A DNA stretch of 64,000 bases from positions 575,977 to 639,976 of the forward strand of contig NZ_QSNT01000003.1 in NCBI RefSeq assembly GCF_009498525.1. The letters are read 5' to 3'. The notes beneath the pieces are model-generated. The model saw nothing but the letters and a program-made list of their open reading frames with translations, was not told the origin of the DNA and did not search any database. Every line of letters starts with the position of its first letter. Position 1 is the stretch's first letter. Shown here piece after piece: positions 17,705-26,517 of this stretch. A program made the translations under genes and the position numbers. The stretch comes from Rhizobium sp. ICMP 5592. GTDB taxonomy: Bacteria; Pseudomonadota; Alphaproteobacteria; Rhizobiales; Rhizobiaceae.

Positions 17705-18808
17705 ATGCCTTACGACCAGAAGCGCGTTGTCGATGCTATCCGGGCATTCGAAGCCGGCGAAATCGTCGTCGTCATGGACGACAATGACCGCGAAAACGAA
17801 GGCGACCTGATCGTTGCCGCCGTTCATTGCACGCCCGAGAAAATGGCGTTCATCGTTCGCCATACCTCGGGCATCGTCTGCACGCCGATGCCGCGCGAAG
17901 AAGCCAAGCGGCTGAATCTCAACGCCATGGTGGCGGAAAACGATTCGGCGCACACGACCGCCTTCACCGTCTCCGTCGACTTCAAGCACGGCACGACCAC
18001 CGGCATTTCCGCCGACGACCGGACGCTGACGGTGCGCAATCTCGCCAATCCGAATGTCGGCCCGACCGATTTCGTCCGCCCCGGCCATATCTTCCCGCTA
18101 GTCGCGCGTGAAGGCGGCGTGCTGATGCGCTCGGGCCATACGGAAGCGGCGGTCGACCTCTGCAAGCTCGCCAATCTGCCGCCGATCGGCGTCATCAGCG
18201 AACTCGTCAACGACGACGGCACGGTGACGCGCGGCCCGCAAGTGGTCGAGTTCGCCGAACAGCACGGGCTGAAGCTCGTCTCCGTCGCCGATCTCATCGC
18301 CTATCGCCAGCGCAAGGAAACGCTGATCGAACTCGGCACCAGCTTCGATATCGACACGCCGTTCGGCAAGGCGCGCGCGCATACCTATTCGCTGCCCTGG
18401 GACACGATGCAGCACCTCGCCGTCGTCTTCGGAGACATCCGCGACGGCATCGACATTCCGGTGCGCCTACATCCGGAAAGCGTCGCCGAGGACCTGTTCG
18501 GCAAGCGCCGCCCGGTCGATTTCTACATGAAGAAGATCGCCGACGAAGGCCGTGGGATCATCGTCTATCTGCGCGAAGGCTCCGTCGGCGTCGGCCATTT
18601 CGACAATGGCCGCAAGGCGCGCCAGGCCGAGCGCGAAAGCCATGCCGAGGCGCAAGCGCGCGACAGCGAATGGCTGGAAATCGGCCTCGGCGCCCAGATC
18701 CTCAAGGACCTCGGCGTCAGCTCGATCAAGCTGCTCACCAGCCGCGAGCGGCATTATGTCGGCCTGGAAGGGTTTGGCATCAAGATCGCCGCGACGGAGA
18801 TTTGTTGA
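17705..18808 (+). CDS. ribB: 3,4-dihydroxy-2-butanone 4-phosphate synthase with degenerate GTP-cyclohydrolase II domain (RibBX type)
   Basis: The N-terminal half (residues 1-205) is a complete DHBP synthase. It has the metal/substrate motif DDNDRENEGDLIVAA, HTSGIVCTPM and the late HTEAAVDLCKLA; it makes the four-carbon unit of riboflavin from ribulose 5-phosphate. The C-terminal half is related to GTP cyclohydrolase II, but the zinc-binding stretch with three cysteines is replaced by HPESVAEDLFGKRRPVD. GTP cyclohydrolase activity is therefore unlikely. Such RibB-X fusions are known in Proteobacteria. A separate ribA should exist elsewhere in the genome. It is probably in one transcript with aroC. 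Confidence 0.92.
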   Translation: MPYDQKRVVDAIRAFEAGEIVVVMDDNDRENEGDLIVAAVHCTPEKMAFIVRHTSGIVCTPMPREEAKRLNLNAMVAENDSAHTTAFTVSVDFKHGTTTGISADDRTLTVRNLANPNVGPTDFVRPGHIFPLVAREGGVLMRSGHTEAAVDLCKLANLPPIGVISELVNDDGTVTRGPQVVEFAEQHGLKLVSVADLIAYRQRKETLIELGTSFDIDTPFGKARAHTYSLPWDTMQHLAVVFGDIRDGIDIPVRLHPESVAEDLFGKRRPVDFYMKKIADEGRGIIVYLREGSVGVGHFDNGRKARQAERESHAEAQARDSEWLEIGLGAQILKDLGVSSIKLLTSRERHYVGLEGFGIKIAATEIC

Positions 18809-18812
18809 TCTT

Positions 18813-18930
18813 CACCCTCCCCTTGAGGGGGAGGGTCGGAGCGAAGCTCCGGGGTGGGGTGATGTCTCCCCACGCTGAGGGTCACCCCGCCCGCGCGTTC
18901 CGCGCGACCTCCCCCCTCAAGGGGGAGGTA
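18813..18930. repeat. RIME-like intergenic mosaic repeat, copy A
   Basis: The element lies four bases after ribB. It is bounded by CACCCTCCCCTTGAGGGGG and CTCCCCCCTCAAGGGGGAG, each a hairpin in itself. Smaller palindromes lie inside (GGAGCGAAGCTCC, CGCGCGTTCCGCGCG) along with complementary ggtggggtgat/gtcaccccgcc segments. This is the organisation of rhizobial intergenic mosaic elements. A related copy lies at 28440-28576. Confidence 0.75.
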
Positions 18931-18931
18931 G

Positions 18932-20122
18932 TTAACCCCGCCACCCCTCCAGGAACACCACCTTCTCGAGCCCGGCAAAGCGCGCCACACGCTCCAGTTC
19001 CGCCTCCAGCTTCTCCAGCCTGCCAGCGGACGCCTTGACGCCCGGCTCCAGCCACAGACGCTTGACATCCAGAGTTCCCGCCTTGCGGTCAGCCTTCATA
19101 TCGATCCGTCCGATCAGACGGTCTCCTTCCAATAGCGGGAAGACGTAGTAGCCATATTCGCGCTTTGGCTCCGGCACGAAGATCTCGATCCGGTAGAAGA
19201 AGCCGAACAGACGTTCGGTACGGTTGCGGTCGCGCAGGGTCGGGTCGAACGGGCTCAGAACGCGGATGCGGGCTGGCGCTTCGGGGTAGCTGTCGAGCGT
19301 GGAAAGGAATTCGGCGAAGGCGAAGGATGGGCGCGGTTTGCCCTCGACCGCGGGCTCGATCAGCATTTCCGAGAGTTCGTCGCGATGCGCTTCCACCCAG
19401 GCTTTCGCCTCCTGCGGCGTCACCAGATTCCAGAAGGCAGCAATTTCGCCAGAGGTGGCAAAGCCCAGACGCTGCAAAGCGCCACGGCAGGCCCAATCGA
19501 CGAACTCGTCATGCCCGACCTCCGGCGTGTGCACATGATCCGGCAGGACCCGCTCGACGAGATCGTAGACTTTCTGGAAGTTGGTGCGGCCGGCGATCGC
19601 GAATTTGCCGGTGCGCCAGAAATATTCGAGCGCCGTCTTGTTCGGATGCCAGTTCCACCAGCCGCCGGAAACATGGTTCTCCGCCTTGATCTCGCGGGCC
19701 ATGATGGCGCCGTTCTTCAGCACGCGCTCATAGGTCTCCTCAAAAGCAGACTCAAACCCCTCGCCGCGCCACTTGCGCCAGCGCTCGACCAGCGCCAGTT
19801 CCTCGCGGCGGAACCGGTGTTTCCAATAGACGAAGAAGGCGCTCGGCAGGATCGAGGCGTCGTGCGTCCAGTGTTCGAACAGCGCACCGTCCTTTTCGAG
19901 CAGCTCGGTTAGGTGTTCGCGCCGATAGGTCTGGTTGCGCGAAAACAGGATCTGGTGATGCGCCCGCTCGACCGTGCCGATGCTGTCGACCTGCACGAAA
20001 CCGATATCGTGGATCAGTTGCAACAACCCCGCCTTGGTCAAGGCGCGGTTCGGAGGATTGGCAAGCCCTTGCTTGGCGAGGAAGACGCGGCGGGCATCAC
20101 GATTCGACAGCAGATTCGTCAT
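18932..20122 (-). CDS. YcaQ-family winged-helix protein (crosslink-repair DNA glycosylase type)
   Basis: The 396-residue product begins MTNLLSNRDARRVFLAKQ. It shows the AlkZ/YcaQ family features: LIHDIGFVQVDSIGTVERAHH near the N-terminus, FEHWTHDASILP (about residues 100-112), and a C-terminal LSPFDPTLRDRNRTERLFGF with GRIDMKADRK. E. coli YcaQ unhooks DNA interstrand crosslinks and opens alkylated bases. This protein fits that family by motif, but its substrate is unproven. An ATG at 20149 would add nine residues. A longer open frame upstream overlaps bioM and is not coding. Confidence 0.82.
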   Translation of the reverse strand: MTNLLSNRDARRVFLAKQGLANPPNRALTKAGLLQLIHDIGFVQVDSIGTVERAHHQILFSRNQTYRREHLTELLEKDGALFEHWTHDASILPSAFFVYWKHRFRREELALVERWRKWRGEGFESAFEETYERVLKNGAIMAREIKAENHVSGGWWNWHPNKTALEYFWRTGKFAIAGRTNFQKVYDLVERVLPDHVHTPEVGHDEFVDWACRGALQRLGFATSGEIAAFWNLVTPQEAKAWVEAHRDELSEMLIEPAVEGKPRPSFAFAEFLSTLDSYPEAPARIRVLSPFDPTLRDRNRTERLFGFFYRIEIFVPEPKREYGYYVFPLLEGDRLIGRIDMKADRKAGTLDVKRLWLEPGVKASAGRLEKLEAELERVARFAGLEKVVFLEGWRG

Positions 20123-20182
20123 GGCGGGATCATAGGCATAAATTCCCATGCTTTCCAACAGGCGTTGATTTGATAATTCGCC

Positions 20183-20908
20183 ATGATGGGCTATAGGACC
20201 GCAACAGCACCACGGAATGGGACCAGCCGCTTGGATATCCGCTTCGACAATGCCGGCGTCGATTTCGGCACACGGTCCGCGCTCCTGCCGCTCAGCCTGA
20301 CGCTCAGCGAGCGGCGCATCGGCGTGATCGGCCTCAACGGTTCCGGCAAGACGACATTCGCGCGGCTGATCAACGGACTGACCAAACCAACCACCGGCCG
20401 CGTCATCGTCGATGGGCTCGACACGCTTAGTGATGCCAAGACCGTGCTCGGCAAGGTCGGCTATATCTTCCAGTCGCCGCAGAACCAGATCATCCTCCCG
20501 ATCATCCGCGACGACATCGCCTTCGGCCTCAAAGCCCGCAGGCTTGGGAAGGCCGAAATCGAAGCGGCGGTTGATGGCATTCTCGACCGCTTCGGCGTGC
20601 GGCATCTGGCGGAGCGGCGGGCGCACGAACTTTCGGGCGGCGAGCTGCAAATGGCCGCCCTCTGCTCCGTGCTCGTCACGGGGCCTGATATCCTCATCCT
20701 CGACGAGCCGACCAACCAACTCGACCTGAAAAACCGGGCGCTGGTGCAGAAAACTATCGCCGGCCTGCCGGAAAACGTCATCGTCATCAGCCATGACCTG
20801 CCGCTGGTCGAGGATTTCGACCGCGTGCTGCTATTCGATCAGGGCCACCTTGTCGCCGACGCGCCGCCGGCCGAGGCCATCGCTCGATACAGGGAGCTGG
20901 CCGCCTGA
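20183..20908 (+). CDS. bioM: Biotin ECF transporter ATPase BioM
   Basis: This is the ATP-binding subunit of the BioMNY biotin uptake system. The 241-residue product has Walker A GLNGSGKTT (about residue 50), the Q-loop YIFQSPQNQII, the ABC signature LSGGELQ, Walker B ILILDEPTNQLD and the switch histidine VISHD. The order bioM-bioN-bioY with tight spacing identifies the substrate as biotin. The annotated start is ATG at 20183; a TTG at about 20230 that opens the conserved region is an alternative. The bioM stop overlaps the bioN start (TGATG). Confidence 0.93.
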   Translation: MMGYRTATAPRNGTSRLDIRFDNAGVDFGTRSALLPLSLTLSERRIGVIGLNGSGKTTFARLINGLTKPTTGRVIVDGLDTLSDAKTVLGKVGYIFQSPQNQIILPIIRDDIAFGLKARRLGKAEIEAAVDGILDRFGVRHLAERRAHELSGGELQMAALCSVLVTGPDILILDEPTNQLDLKNRALVQKTIAGLPENVIVISHDLPLVEDFDRVLLFDQGHLVADAPPAEAIARYRELAA

Positions 20909-21510
20909 TGCAGACGCTGCATGTCGATGCCGATACATGGATGCACCGGATATCGCCGCGCCTGAAGCTCGGCGTGCTGGCGGTGCTCGGCGTCGTCTTG
21001 TTCCTGACCGACTCCATTGCGCTGCTCGGTCTTGCCATCGTCATCGGTGCTCTCCTCTACTTCCGCACCGGCTTGCCGGCGGGCGAAGCGTTGAAACGAC
21101 TGCGGCCGATCCTTCTCTCCATCGCCATCGTGGCGCTGTTCGGCCTGGTCTTCAATCCGCCCCATGTCGCCATCGTCACCACACTTCGGCTGGTTGCGCT
21201 GGTGCTTTTCGCGGCGACGGTGACGGCGACGACCTCGATTGCGGCTTTCATGGACGAGATCACAGCGCTTGCCGCACCGCTGGAAAGGCTCGGCCTGCTG
21301 AGGGCCGCCGATATCGGCCTTGCGATCGGCCTCGTCGTCCGTTTCGTGCCGGAAATTCTCGACCGTTACAGCGCCATCCGCGAGGCGCATGAGGCGCGTG
21401 GGATCAGGATCCGCGTCGCCACGACGCTCGTGCCGCTGATCATCCTGACTTTGCGCGATGCCGATAATATCGCGGCTGCGATTGACGCCCGCGGCATTCG
21501 GCGGCATTGA
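20908..21510 (+). CDS. bioN: Biotin ECF transporter T component BioN
   Basis: A 200-residue membrane protein with about five hydrophobic helices, beginning MQTLHVDADTWMHRISPRLKLG, the usual T-component start. It carries the coupling-helix Ala-Arg-Gly-type motif as EAHEARGIRI and a second IDARGIRRH at the C-terminus. BioN couples the BioM ATPase to the BioY substrate-binding protein. Its ATG overlaps the bioM stop, so translation is probably coupled. Confidence 0.92.
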   Translation: MQTLHVDADTWMHRISPRLKLGVLAVLGVVLFLTDSIALLGLAIVIGALLYFRTGLPAGEALKRLRPILLSIAIVALFGLVFNPPHVAIVTTLRLVALVLFAATVTATTSIAAFMDEITALAAPLERLGLLRAADIGLAIGLVVRFVPEILDRYSAIREAHEARGIRIRVATTLVPLIILTLRDADNIAAAIDARGIRRH

Positions 21511-21538
21511 ACAGAGATCGTTTTTGAATGGAGCCGCC

Positions 21539-22102
21539 ATGACGACCCGCGACCTCGTCCTCTCCGCACTTTTTGCCGCCATCATTGTGGCGCTCGGCCT
21601 GCTGCCGCCGATCCCGATCGGCATCATTGCCGTGCCGATCACGGCGCAGTCGCTCGGCGTCATGCTGGCGGGCGTGGTGCTCGGCGCGAAACGCGGCGCG
21701 ATTGCGGTGCTGATCGTCGTGGTGCTGGTCTCGATCGGCCTGCCGGTACTGTCGGGCGGGCGCGGTGGACTATCCGTCTTCGCGGGACCAACGGCCGGCT
21801 TCTTCATCGGCTGGACCTTTGCCGCCTACATCACCGGTTATCTCTCCGAGCGATTGGTCAAGGCCGAGCAGACGGGCATTGCCCAGGGCATCGGCTTCTT
21901 CATCGCTTCGGTCATCGGTGGCGTTATCGTCCTCTATGCCTTCGGCATCGGCTGGTTGGCCCTGGTGGCCAATATCGACTTCGGCAAGGCATTCTTTGGC
22001 TCCTTGACCTTCGTGCCCGGCGATCTCGCCAAGGCAGTGATCGCCGCTCTCGTCGGCCGCGCCGTCATGGCCGGTTATCCGCTGCTGCCGCAGCGGACCT
22101 GA
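21539..22102 (+). CDS. bioY: Biotin substrate-specific component BioY
   Basis: BioY is the S component that binds biotin with high affinity in the membrane. The 187-residue product has six hydrophobic segments and the family motif region LPVLSGGRGGLSVFAGPTAG, followed by GFFIGWTFAAYITG. The C-terminus FVPGDLAKAVIAALVGRAV is also typical. The ATG at 21539 is 28 bases after bioN, with a GGAG site. No BioR operator (TTATCTATAA type) was seen before bioM. Confidence 0.94.
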   Translation: MTTRDLVLSALFAAIIVALGLLPPIPIGIIAVPITAQSLGVMLAGVVLGAKRGAIAVLIVVVLVSIGLPVLSGGRGGLSVFAGPTAGFFIGWTFAAYITGYLSERLVKAEQTGIAQGIGFFIASVIGGVIVLYAFGIGWLALVANIDFGKAFFGSLTFVPGDLAKAVIAALVGRAVMAGYPLLPQRT

Positions 22103-22120
22103 TCGCTGGAATGCTTTTAC

Positions 22121-22164
22121 GCAATTCCGGACGGGAAACCGCAATACACTTTTCCTGGAATTGC
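22121..22164. repeat. 44-nt palindromic repeat, copy 2
   Basis: An imperfect palindrome with outer arms GCAATTCC and GGAATTGC. It lies between the convergent bioY and thioesterase genes and touches the thioesterase stop codon at 22164. It differs from copy 3 (38536-38579) at only a few positions. It may provide the 3' end for both converging transcripts. Confidence 0.85.
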
Positions 22165-22565
22165 TAATCGAGATATTTATAGAGCCAGTCGCGGGTGTCT
22201 TCGGGCAGCGGCACTGGCTCTTGTTCCTCGCCGCGCACTGCAAGCCAGAGGATCTCCACCTCGGCCGCCAGCTCCTGGCCGGTTTCAACCACGATCTTGA
22301 AGCCGACGGACTTGCCGCCGATCTTGCCGACCCGGACCGAAAAGCGGGCGAGATCGTCATAGCGCAGGCCGCGATGCAGCGCGCAGGAGGCCTTGGTGGC
22401 GATATAGGCCGGCTCATCATCAACCAGCGGCCGGGTTCGCCAGAAATTCGACAGGGCGGTTTCCGCCTGCGAGATGTAGGACGCGATGAACATTCGCCCA
22501 TGCCTGTCGACATCGCGAGGTGGCACTCGCATCTCGACGACATCGGATCGCTCTGCACTTGTCAT
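22164..22565 (-). CDS. Acyl-CoA thioesterase-like (hotdog fold) protein
   Basis: A 133-residue single-domain protein of the 4-hydroxybenzoyl-CoA thioesterase type. The N-terminal segment VEMRVPPRDVDRHGRMFIASYISQAETAL holds the Asp/Gly region of the hotdog active site. The rest alternates beta strands (FSVRVGKIGGKSVGFKIVVE, EVEILWLAV). The ATG at 22565 is preferred; 25 further residues from 22640 do not match the family. Substrate unknown. Confidence 0.8.
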   Translation of the reverse strand: MTSAERSDVVEMRVPPRDVDRHGRMFIASYISQAETALSNFWRTRPLVDDEPAYIATKASCALHRGLRYDDLARFSVRVGKIGGKSVGFKIVVETGQELAAEVEILWLAVRGEEQEPVPLPEDTRDWLYKYLD

Positions 22566-22734
22566 CACGAAAAGACCTTGGCCGGCGCTGCTCGCGCCTG
22601 TTTGAAAGTTTAACACTGCGCCCCCGGAAGTAAACGGCACACTCCCTCCCCTCGTTACCGGTAATTGTTGACATTGCGGTGATACCGCCCATGTCCTGTA
22701 GCAGCCGTCATATCTCCTCTATAGATTGGTTTTC

Positions 22735-23676
22735 ATGAGCACACGTCTTTACGAACATCCGATCTTTCTCGAGCACATTGTCCCGCCGGGTCATCCCGAG
22801 AGGCCGGACCGGTTGCGGTCGCTGAATATCGCGCTCGAGCATCCGAATTTCGACCGGCTGGACCGGCGCAAGGCGCCGCTTGCCCATGAGGACATGGTGC
22901 TGCTTGCCCATCCGGAAGAGCATCTGGATTTCGTCCTGCGCTCGATCCCCGACAAAGGCGACGATGGTGAGATCAACCAGATCGAAGCCGACACCTATGC
23001 CAGCCCGAAGACATTGCAGGCGATCCTGCATGGCGTCGGCGCGGCAACGGCGGCCGTCGACGACGTGTTCTCGGGTGCTGCCGACAATGTCTTCGTCGCG
23101 GCCCGCCCGCCCGGCCACCATGCCGAGAAGAACAAGGCCATGGGCTTCTGCTTCTTCAACAATGCCGCGATCGCCGCCCGCCATGCCCAGAAAGCCTATG
23201 GGGCCGAGCGCGTCGCCATCGTCGATTGGGACGTGCATCACGGCAACGGCACGCAGGACATCTTCTGGGACGATCCGTCCGTGCTCTACTGTTCCACCCA
23301 CCAGATGCCGCTCTATCCCGGCACCGGCAAGAAGGACGAGCGCGGAGCGCATAACACCATCGTCAACGCGCCGCTCTCGCCCAACACCGGCGGCGATCAT
23401 TTCCGCGAGGCGTTCAAATCGCGCGTGCTGCCGGCGCTCGACGATTTCCGCCCCGACCTCATCATCATTTCCGCCGGCTTCGACGCCCATCACCGCGATC
23501 CGTTGGCGCAACTGAACCTCACCGGCGAGGATTTCGACTGGGCGACCGGGCGGATTCTGGAGGCGGCCGATCGCAGCGCCAAGAACCGGGTCGTCAGCCT
23601 GCTCGAAGGCGGCTATGATCTGGAAGGTCTGGCCGAGTCGGCCGGGCTGCATATTCTGCGCATGATGAAGGGTTGA
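22735..23676 (+). CDS. Histone-deacetylase-family zinc hydrolase
   Basis: The 313-residue product belongs to the arginase/deacetylase superfamily (class II HDAC-like, as in acetylpolyamine amidohydrolases). Visible active-site motifs are RPPGHHAEKNKAMGFCFFNN, VDWDVHHGNGTQDIFW (zinc ligands Asp and His) and SAGFDAHHRDPLAQ. It probably removes an acetyl or acyl group from a small amine or lysine; the substrate is unknown. ATG at 22735 is used. xseB follows after two bases, so the two are co-transcribed. Confidence 0.9.
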   Translation: MSTRLYEHPIFLEHIVPPGHPERPDRLRSLNIALEHPNFDRLDRRKAPLAHEDMVLLAHPEEHLDFVLRSIPDKGDDGEINQIEADTYASPKTLQAILHGVGAATAAVDDVFSGAADNVFVAARPPGHHAEKNKAMGFCFFNNAAIAARHAQKAYGAERVAIVDWDVHHGNGTQDIFWDDPSVLYCSTHQMPLYPGTGKKDERGAHNTIVNAPLSPNTGGDHFREAFKSRVLPALDDFRPDLIIISAGFDAHHRDPLAQLNLTGEDFDWATGRILEAADRSAKNRVVSLLEGGYDLEGLAESAGLHILRMMKG

Positions 23677-23678
23677 CG

Positions 23679-23930
23679 ATGAGCGAAGGCGCCAAATTGG
23701 ATGTGTCCGGCTATTCCTTTGAAAAGGCCGTGGCGGAGCTTGAAAGCATCGTGGCACGGCTGGAACGCGGCGACGTGGCGCTGGACGAATCCATCGCCAT
23801 CTATGAGCGCGGCGAAGCGCTGAAGAAGCATTGCGAGACGCTGCTCTCGGCGGCGGAAAACCGGATCGAAAAGATCAGGCTCGACCGCGCCGGCAAGCCG
23901 CAGGGCACGGAGCCGCTGGACGGGCAGTGA
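23679..23930 (+). CDS. xseB: Exodeoxyribonuclease VII small subunit
   Basis: XseB is the small subunit of the single-strand-specific exonuclease VII, which works with XseA in DNA repair. The 83-residue product has the signature SFEKAVAELESIVARLERGD followed by LDESIAIYERGEALKKHCE, an antiparallel helical hairpin. The length is normal. The ATG at 23679 lies two bases past the upstream stop. xseA is not in the window. Confidence 0.93.
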   Translation: MSEGAKLDVSGYSFEKAVAELESIVARLERGDVALDESIAIYERGEALKKHCETLLSAAENRIEKIRLDRAGKPQGTEPLDGQ

Positions 23931-23957
23931 GGCCCGATCCAGCGACGTCTGTTGCCG

Positions 23958-24464
23958 TTATTTTTCCAGGTTTAACATGACATAGGCCTCGCCGCCGTTG
24001 CGATCGTGCTGGAAGATGAAGCGTTTGCCCTTCACCATTGCAACGAAAGGCTGGTTGGCCTTGCTGTCGGCCGGAACCTTGTCGGCGAATTCGGCGATAA
24101 CGCTTACAAATTGCCGATGCAGCGTCGGATCGGCCCGGTTGGGGCTGGTGATCGCGCATTCGCGGTTTGGCTTGATCTGAACCGACATGGATTTGTCGTC
24201 CGTCATGCCGCTCTGATCGCCGCCCAGATCGAGGAGTTGCTTGATGCCATAGCGCTTGGCACCACTAATGCCGGCGGCAAAGGATGGTGCCGTCTGCAGG
24301 CAGAGTTCCTTGAATGCCTTGATGGCAATATCGGTCTTGCCGGCAGGCGCCGACGCGACGGATTGAGATTGCTGCGCAGTGGTGCATCCGGCCAAACCCA
24401 TCGCCAAAGCGAGAGCCATTGCCTGAGCCGGGCGAACGAAATGAACGACACGGTTATTCATCAT
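23958..24464 (-). CDS. Hypothetical lipoprotein
   Basis: A 168-residue product with a signal sequence (PAQAMALALAMGLAGC) and lipobox LAGC with Cys at residue 27. The mature part has no family I recognise: IAIKAFKELCLQTAPSF, then a region with a second Cys pair position (NRECAITSP) and a C-terminal GKRFIFQHDRNGGEAYVML. It lies 22 bases downstream of, and on the same strand as, another lipoprotein gene, suggesting a two-gene envelope operon. Confidence 0.7.
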   Translation of the reverse strand: MMNNRVVHFVRPAQAMALALAMGLAGCTTAQQSQSVASAPAGKTDIAIKAFKELCLQTAPSFAAGISGAKRYGIKQLLDLGGDQSGMTDDKSMSVQIKPNRECAITSPNRADPTLHRQFVSVIAEFADKVPADSKANQPFVAMVKGKRFIFQHDRNGGEAYVMLNLEK

Positions 24465-24486
24465 GCTTCCTCGGTCTTTTGGTTTG

Positions 24487-25254
24487 TTACTTGATCGGAA
24501 CCGGAGCCAGAAGTCCGGGATAGGGCGCGAATTTTGAATAGGTGATCTTCGGATAAAGCTCCGGCAGATTCTTCCTGATCGTTTCCCTGAAGACGGGAGG
24601 CGCCTCGGAGCCGATCAACATGGCAATCCCTGGCCCGGTGAATCGATATTGTTGCGACAGCACCTTGATATCGAGAATGCCCGCATCGACGATCTGACCG
24701 TTTCCGATCACGATATGGTTCGCGCCCAAGAGCGGACGAAGGACCGGTGGTGGGGGCGCCTTGAAAAGCGAACCGCCTTCGCTGCCGCCCATCGTCGCCT
24801 GTGTCCGGCCGATCGAGCAGCTCGCATAGGTGGCCACATAGCTGCCAGGGGCGATTGGCCTGTAGGATGTGCGAATATCTCCCTTGTCGACTTCCTTGAC
24901 GATTGCCGGGACATTCAGGGTGAGAAAACGGACATACATTTTCCCAATGTCCTTCAAACCATCGCCGAGATTGCCACTTCCGACTTGGCCGATCGTCACG
25001 GACTGGTTCTTGTCGATTTTTCCATCGACAACTTTGTTCAAAACGACTTGGCCATTGGCGCAATAGCTGCCGGACAGGGAGACGCGGACAACGATAGCCG
25101 CTCCTGCATCCTTCGCCATGCCGGGAGCTGCTTTTGCAACCTCCTTGGCTCCCGCGCCAAGCTGGGTGGACGAATAGGTACCGCAGGCGCTCAGCGCACT
25201 CGCCAGCGCCATAAGCACGCCCATCTTCACTTGTTTCCTTAGCCTGCCACCCAT
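24487..25254 (-). CDS. Hypothetical lipoprotein
   Basis: The 255-residue product has a basic start (GGRLRKQVKM), a hydrophobic core and the lipobox LSAC with Cys at residue 24. The mature part includes an Ala/Lys helix (AKEVAKAAPGMAKDAGAA), a beta-rich domain with two cysteines (SYCANGQVVLN and VATYASCSIG) and a Pro-rich turn APPPPVLRPLLG. It is not assigned to a known family. ATG at 25254 or 25224 both open a credible lipoprotein signal; the longer is given. It precedes the lipoprotein at 23958-24464. Confidence 0.7.
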   Translation of the reverse strand: MGGRLRKQVKMGVLMALASALSACGTYSSTQLGAGAKEVAKAAPGMAKDAGAAIVVRVSLSGSYCANGQVVLNKVVDGKIDKNQSVTIGQVGSGNLGDGLKDIGKMYVRFLTLNVPAIVKEVDKGDIRTSYRPIAPGSYVATYASCSIGRTQATMGGSEGGSLFKAPPPPVLRPLLGANHIVIGNGQIVDAGILDIKVLSQQYRFTGPGIAMLIGSEAPPVFRETIRKNLPELYPKITYSKFAPYPGLLAPVPIK

Positions 25255-25468
25255 GTTTGCTTTTGCCTTCTTGCGCGCGCCATCACTGTCCGCGTGATGG
25301 CATGACCTTCGGCACGAAGCCAACCCCGGAAGGCCGAGATTCGCAGGCGTTCGCGTGTGATATTTAATTTACAATGAACGCATCACACGTCGCGGGCCGA
25401 CCGCAACTTCCGCTTTCTCTCGCTCCTCATCCCCGCTAAGTTAGCGGGTGGCCAACGGAGCGCTCATC

Positions 25469-26392
25469 ATGTCCTTCTTTCCCGGAAAAGATCCGCAGCC
25501 CGGCGACGCTTTCGCCTGCGATGCGATCGAGCATCTGATCATTCCGCGTACCAGCGATATCGGCGGCTTTTCCGTGCGCCGCGCGCTTCCGAGCAGCCGG
25601 CGGCGGCTGGTGGGGCCGTTCATCTTTTTCGACCGCATGGGGCCGGCCGTGCTGCGACCCGGCGAAGCGCTGGATGTCCGGCCGCATCCGCATATCGGGC
25701 TTTCTACCGTCACCTATCTTTTCGACGGCGAAATCCGCCACATGGACAGCCTCGGGACGGAGAAGGTCATCCGCCCCGGCGATATCAATCTGATGACGGC
25801 AGGGCGCGGCATCGTCCATTCGGAGCGCACGCCGGACAATCTGCGCGGCCATCCGTTGGCGATGTCCGGCCTCCAGACCTGGCTGGCGCTTCCCGACGAC
25901 AAGGAAGAGATCGATCCGGCCTTCGCCCATACGGAAAAGACCGACCTGCCGTTGATCAGCGACGGTGGTGCGACCGGGCGGGTGGTGATCGGCAGCTTCG
26001 AGGGTGTGACTTCGCCCGTAAAGGTCTTTTCCGACACGCTCTATGTCGATCTTCAGCTTCGGCCGGGCGCGAAGTTTCCTTTCGGGGCGGCACATGAGGA
26101 GCGCGCGGTCTATATTCTCTCCGGCTCGCTCGTCGTCGCCGGTGATCGTTTCGAGCAGGATCAACTCCTGATATTCCGTCCCGGCGACGCGATAACGCTG
26201 GAAGCGGCCGAAAAAGACTGTCATTTGATGCTTTTTGGTGGTGCGGCGCTCAATTCGAAGCGCTATATCTGGTGGAATTTCGTATCGTCTTCCAAGGAGC
26301 GCATCGAAAAGGCAAAGGAAGAATGGCGCACCGGCCGTTTCGATATCGTACCGGGAGACGAGGAAGAGTTCATTCCCTTGCCTGAGAGCTAA
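25469..26392 (+). CDS. Pirin family cupin protein
   Basis: A 307-residue bicupin protein. The N-terminal cupin has the metal motif within RPHPHIGLSTVTYLFDGEI and the later HSERTP; these histidines and glutamate are the pirin metal ligands. The segment VRRALPSSRRRLVGPFIFFD is the typical pirin start. Bacterial pirins include quercetinase-like enzymes and metabolic regulators, so the exact role is open. ATG at 25469 is preferred to GTG at 25448. Confidence 0.9.
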   Translation: MSFFPGKDPQPGDAFACDAIEHLIIPRTSDIGGFSVRRALPSSRRRLVGPFIFFDRMGPAVLRPGEALDVRPHPHIGLSTVTYLFDGEIRHMDSLGTEKVIRPGDINLMTAGRGIVHSERTPDNLRGHPLAMSGLQTWLALPDDKEEIDPAFAHTEKTDLPLISDGGATGRVVIGSFEGVTSPVKVFSDTLYVDLQLRPGAKFPFGAAHEERAVYILSGSLVVAGDRFEQDQLLIFRPGDAITLEAAEKDCHLMLFGGAALNSKRYIWWNFVSSSKERIEKAKEEWRTGRFDIVPGDEEEFIPLPES

Positions 26393-26517
26393 CGGGTTCA
26401 TAACAGTGCCAAATGTTTCTTGTTCGGCCACTCCTTGAATTCGTCGGCTTTTGTCGCAATTTGTTTTGACGCAAAGGCGGGCCGCCGCCCAAGAATAGCA
26501 AGAAAGAGGCTCCAGCC

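Noticed and set aside
20123..20183. A BioR operator ahead of bioM
   Set aside because: The TTATCTATAA-type palindrome was sought in the gap and not found; control of bioMNY cannot be read from the sequence.
20123..20794. An upstream extension of the YcaQ-type gene to 20794
   Set aside because: The extra 224 codons lie antisense within bioM, which has complete ABC ATPase motifs; the family start is at 20122 or 20149.
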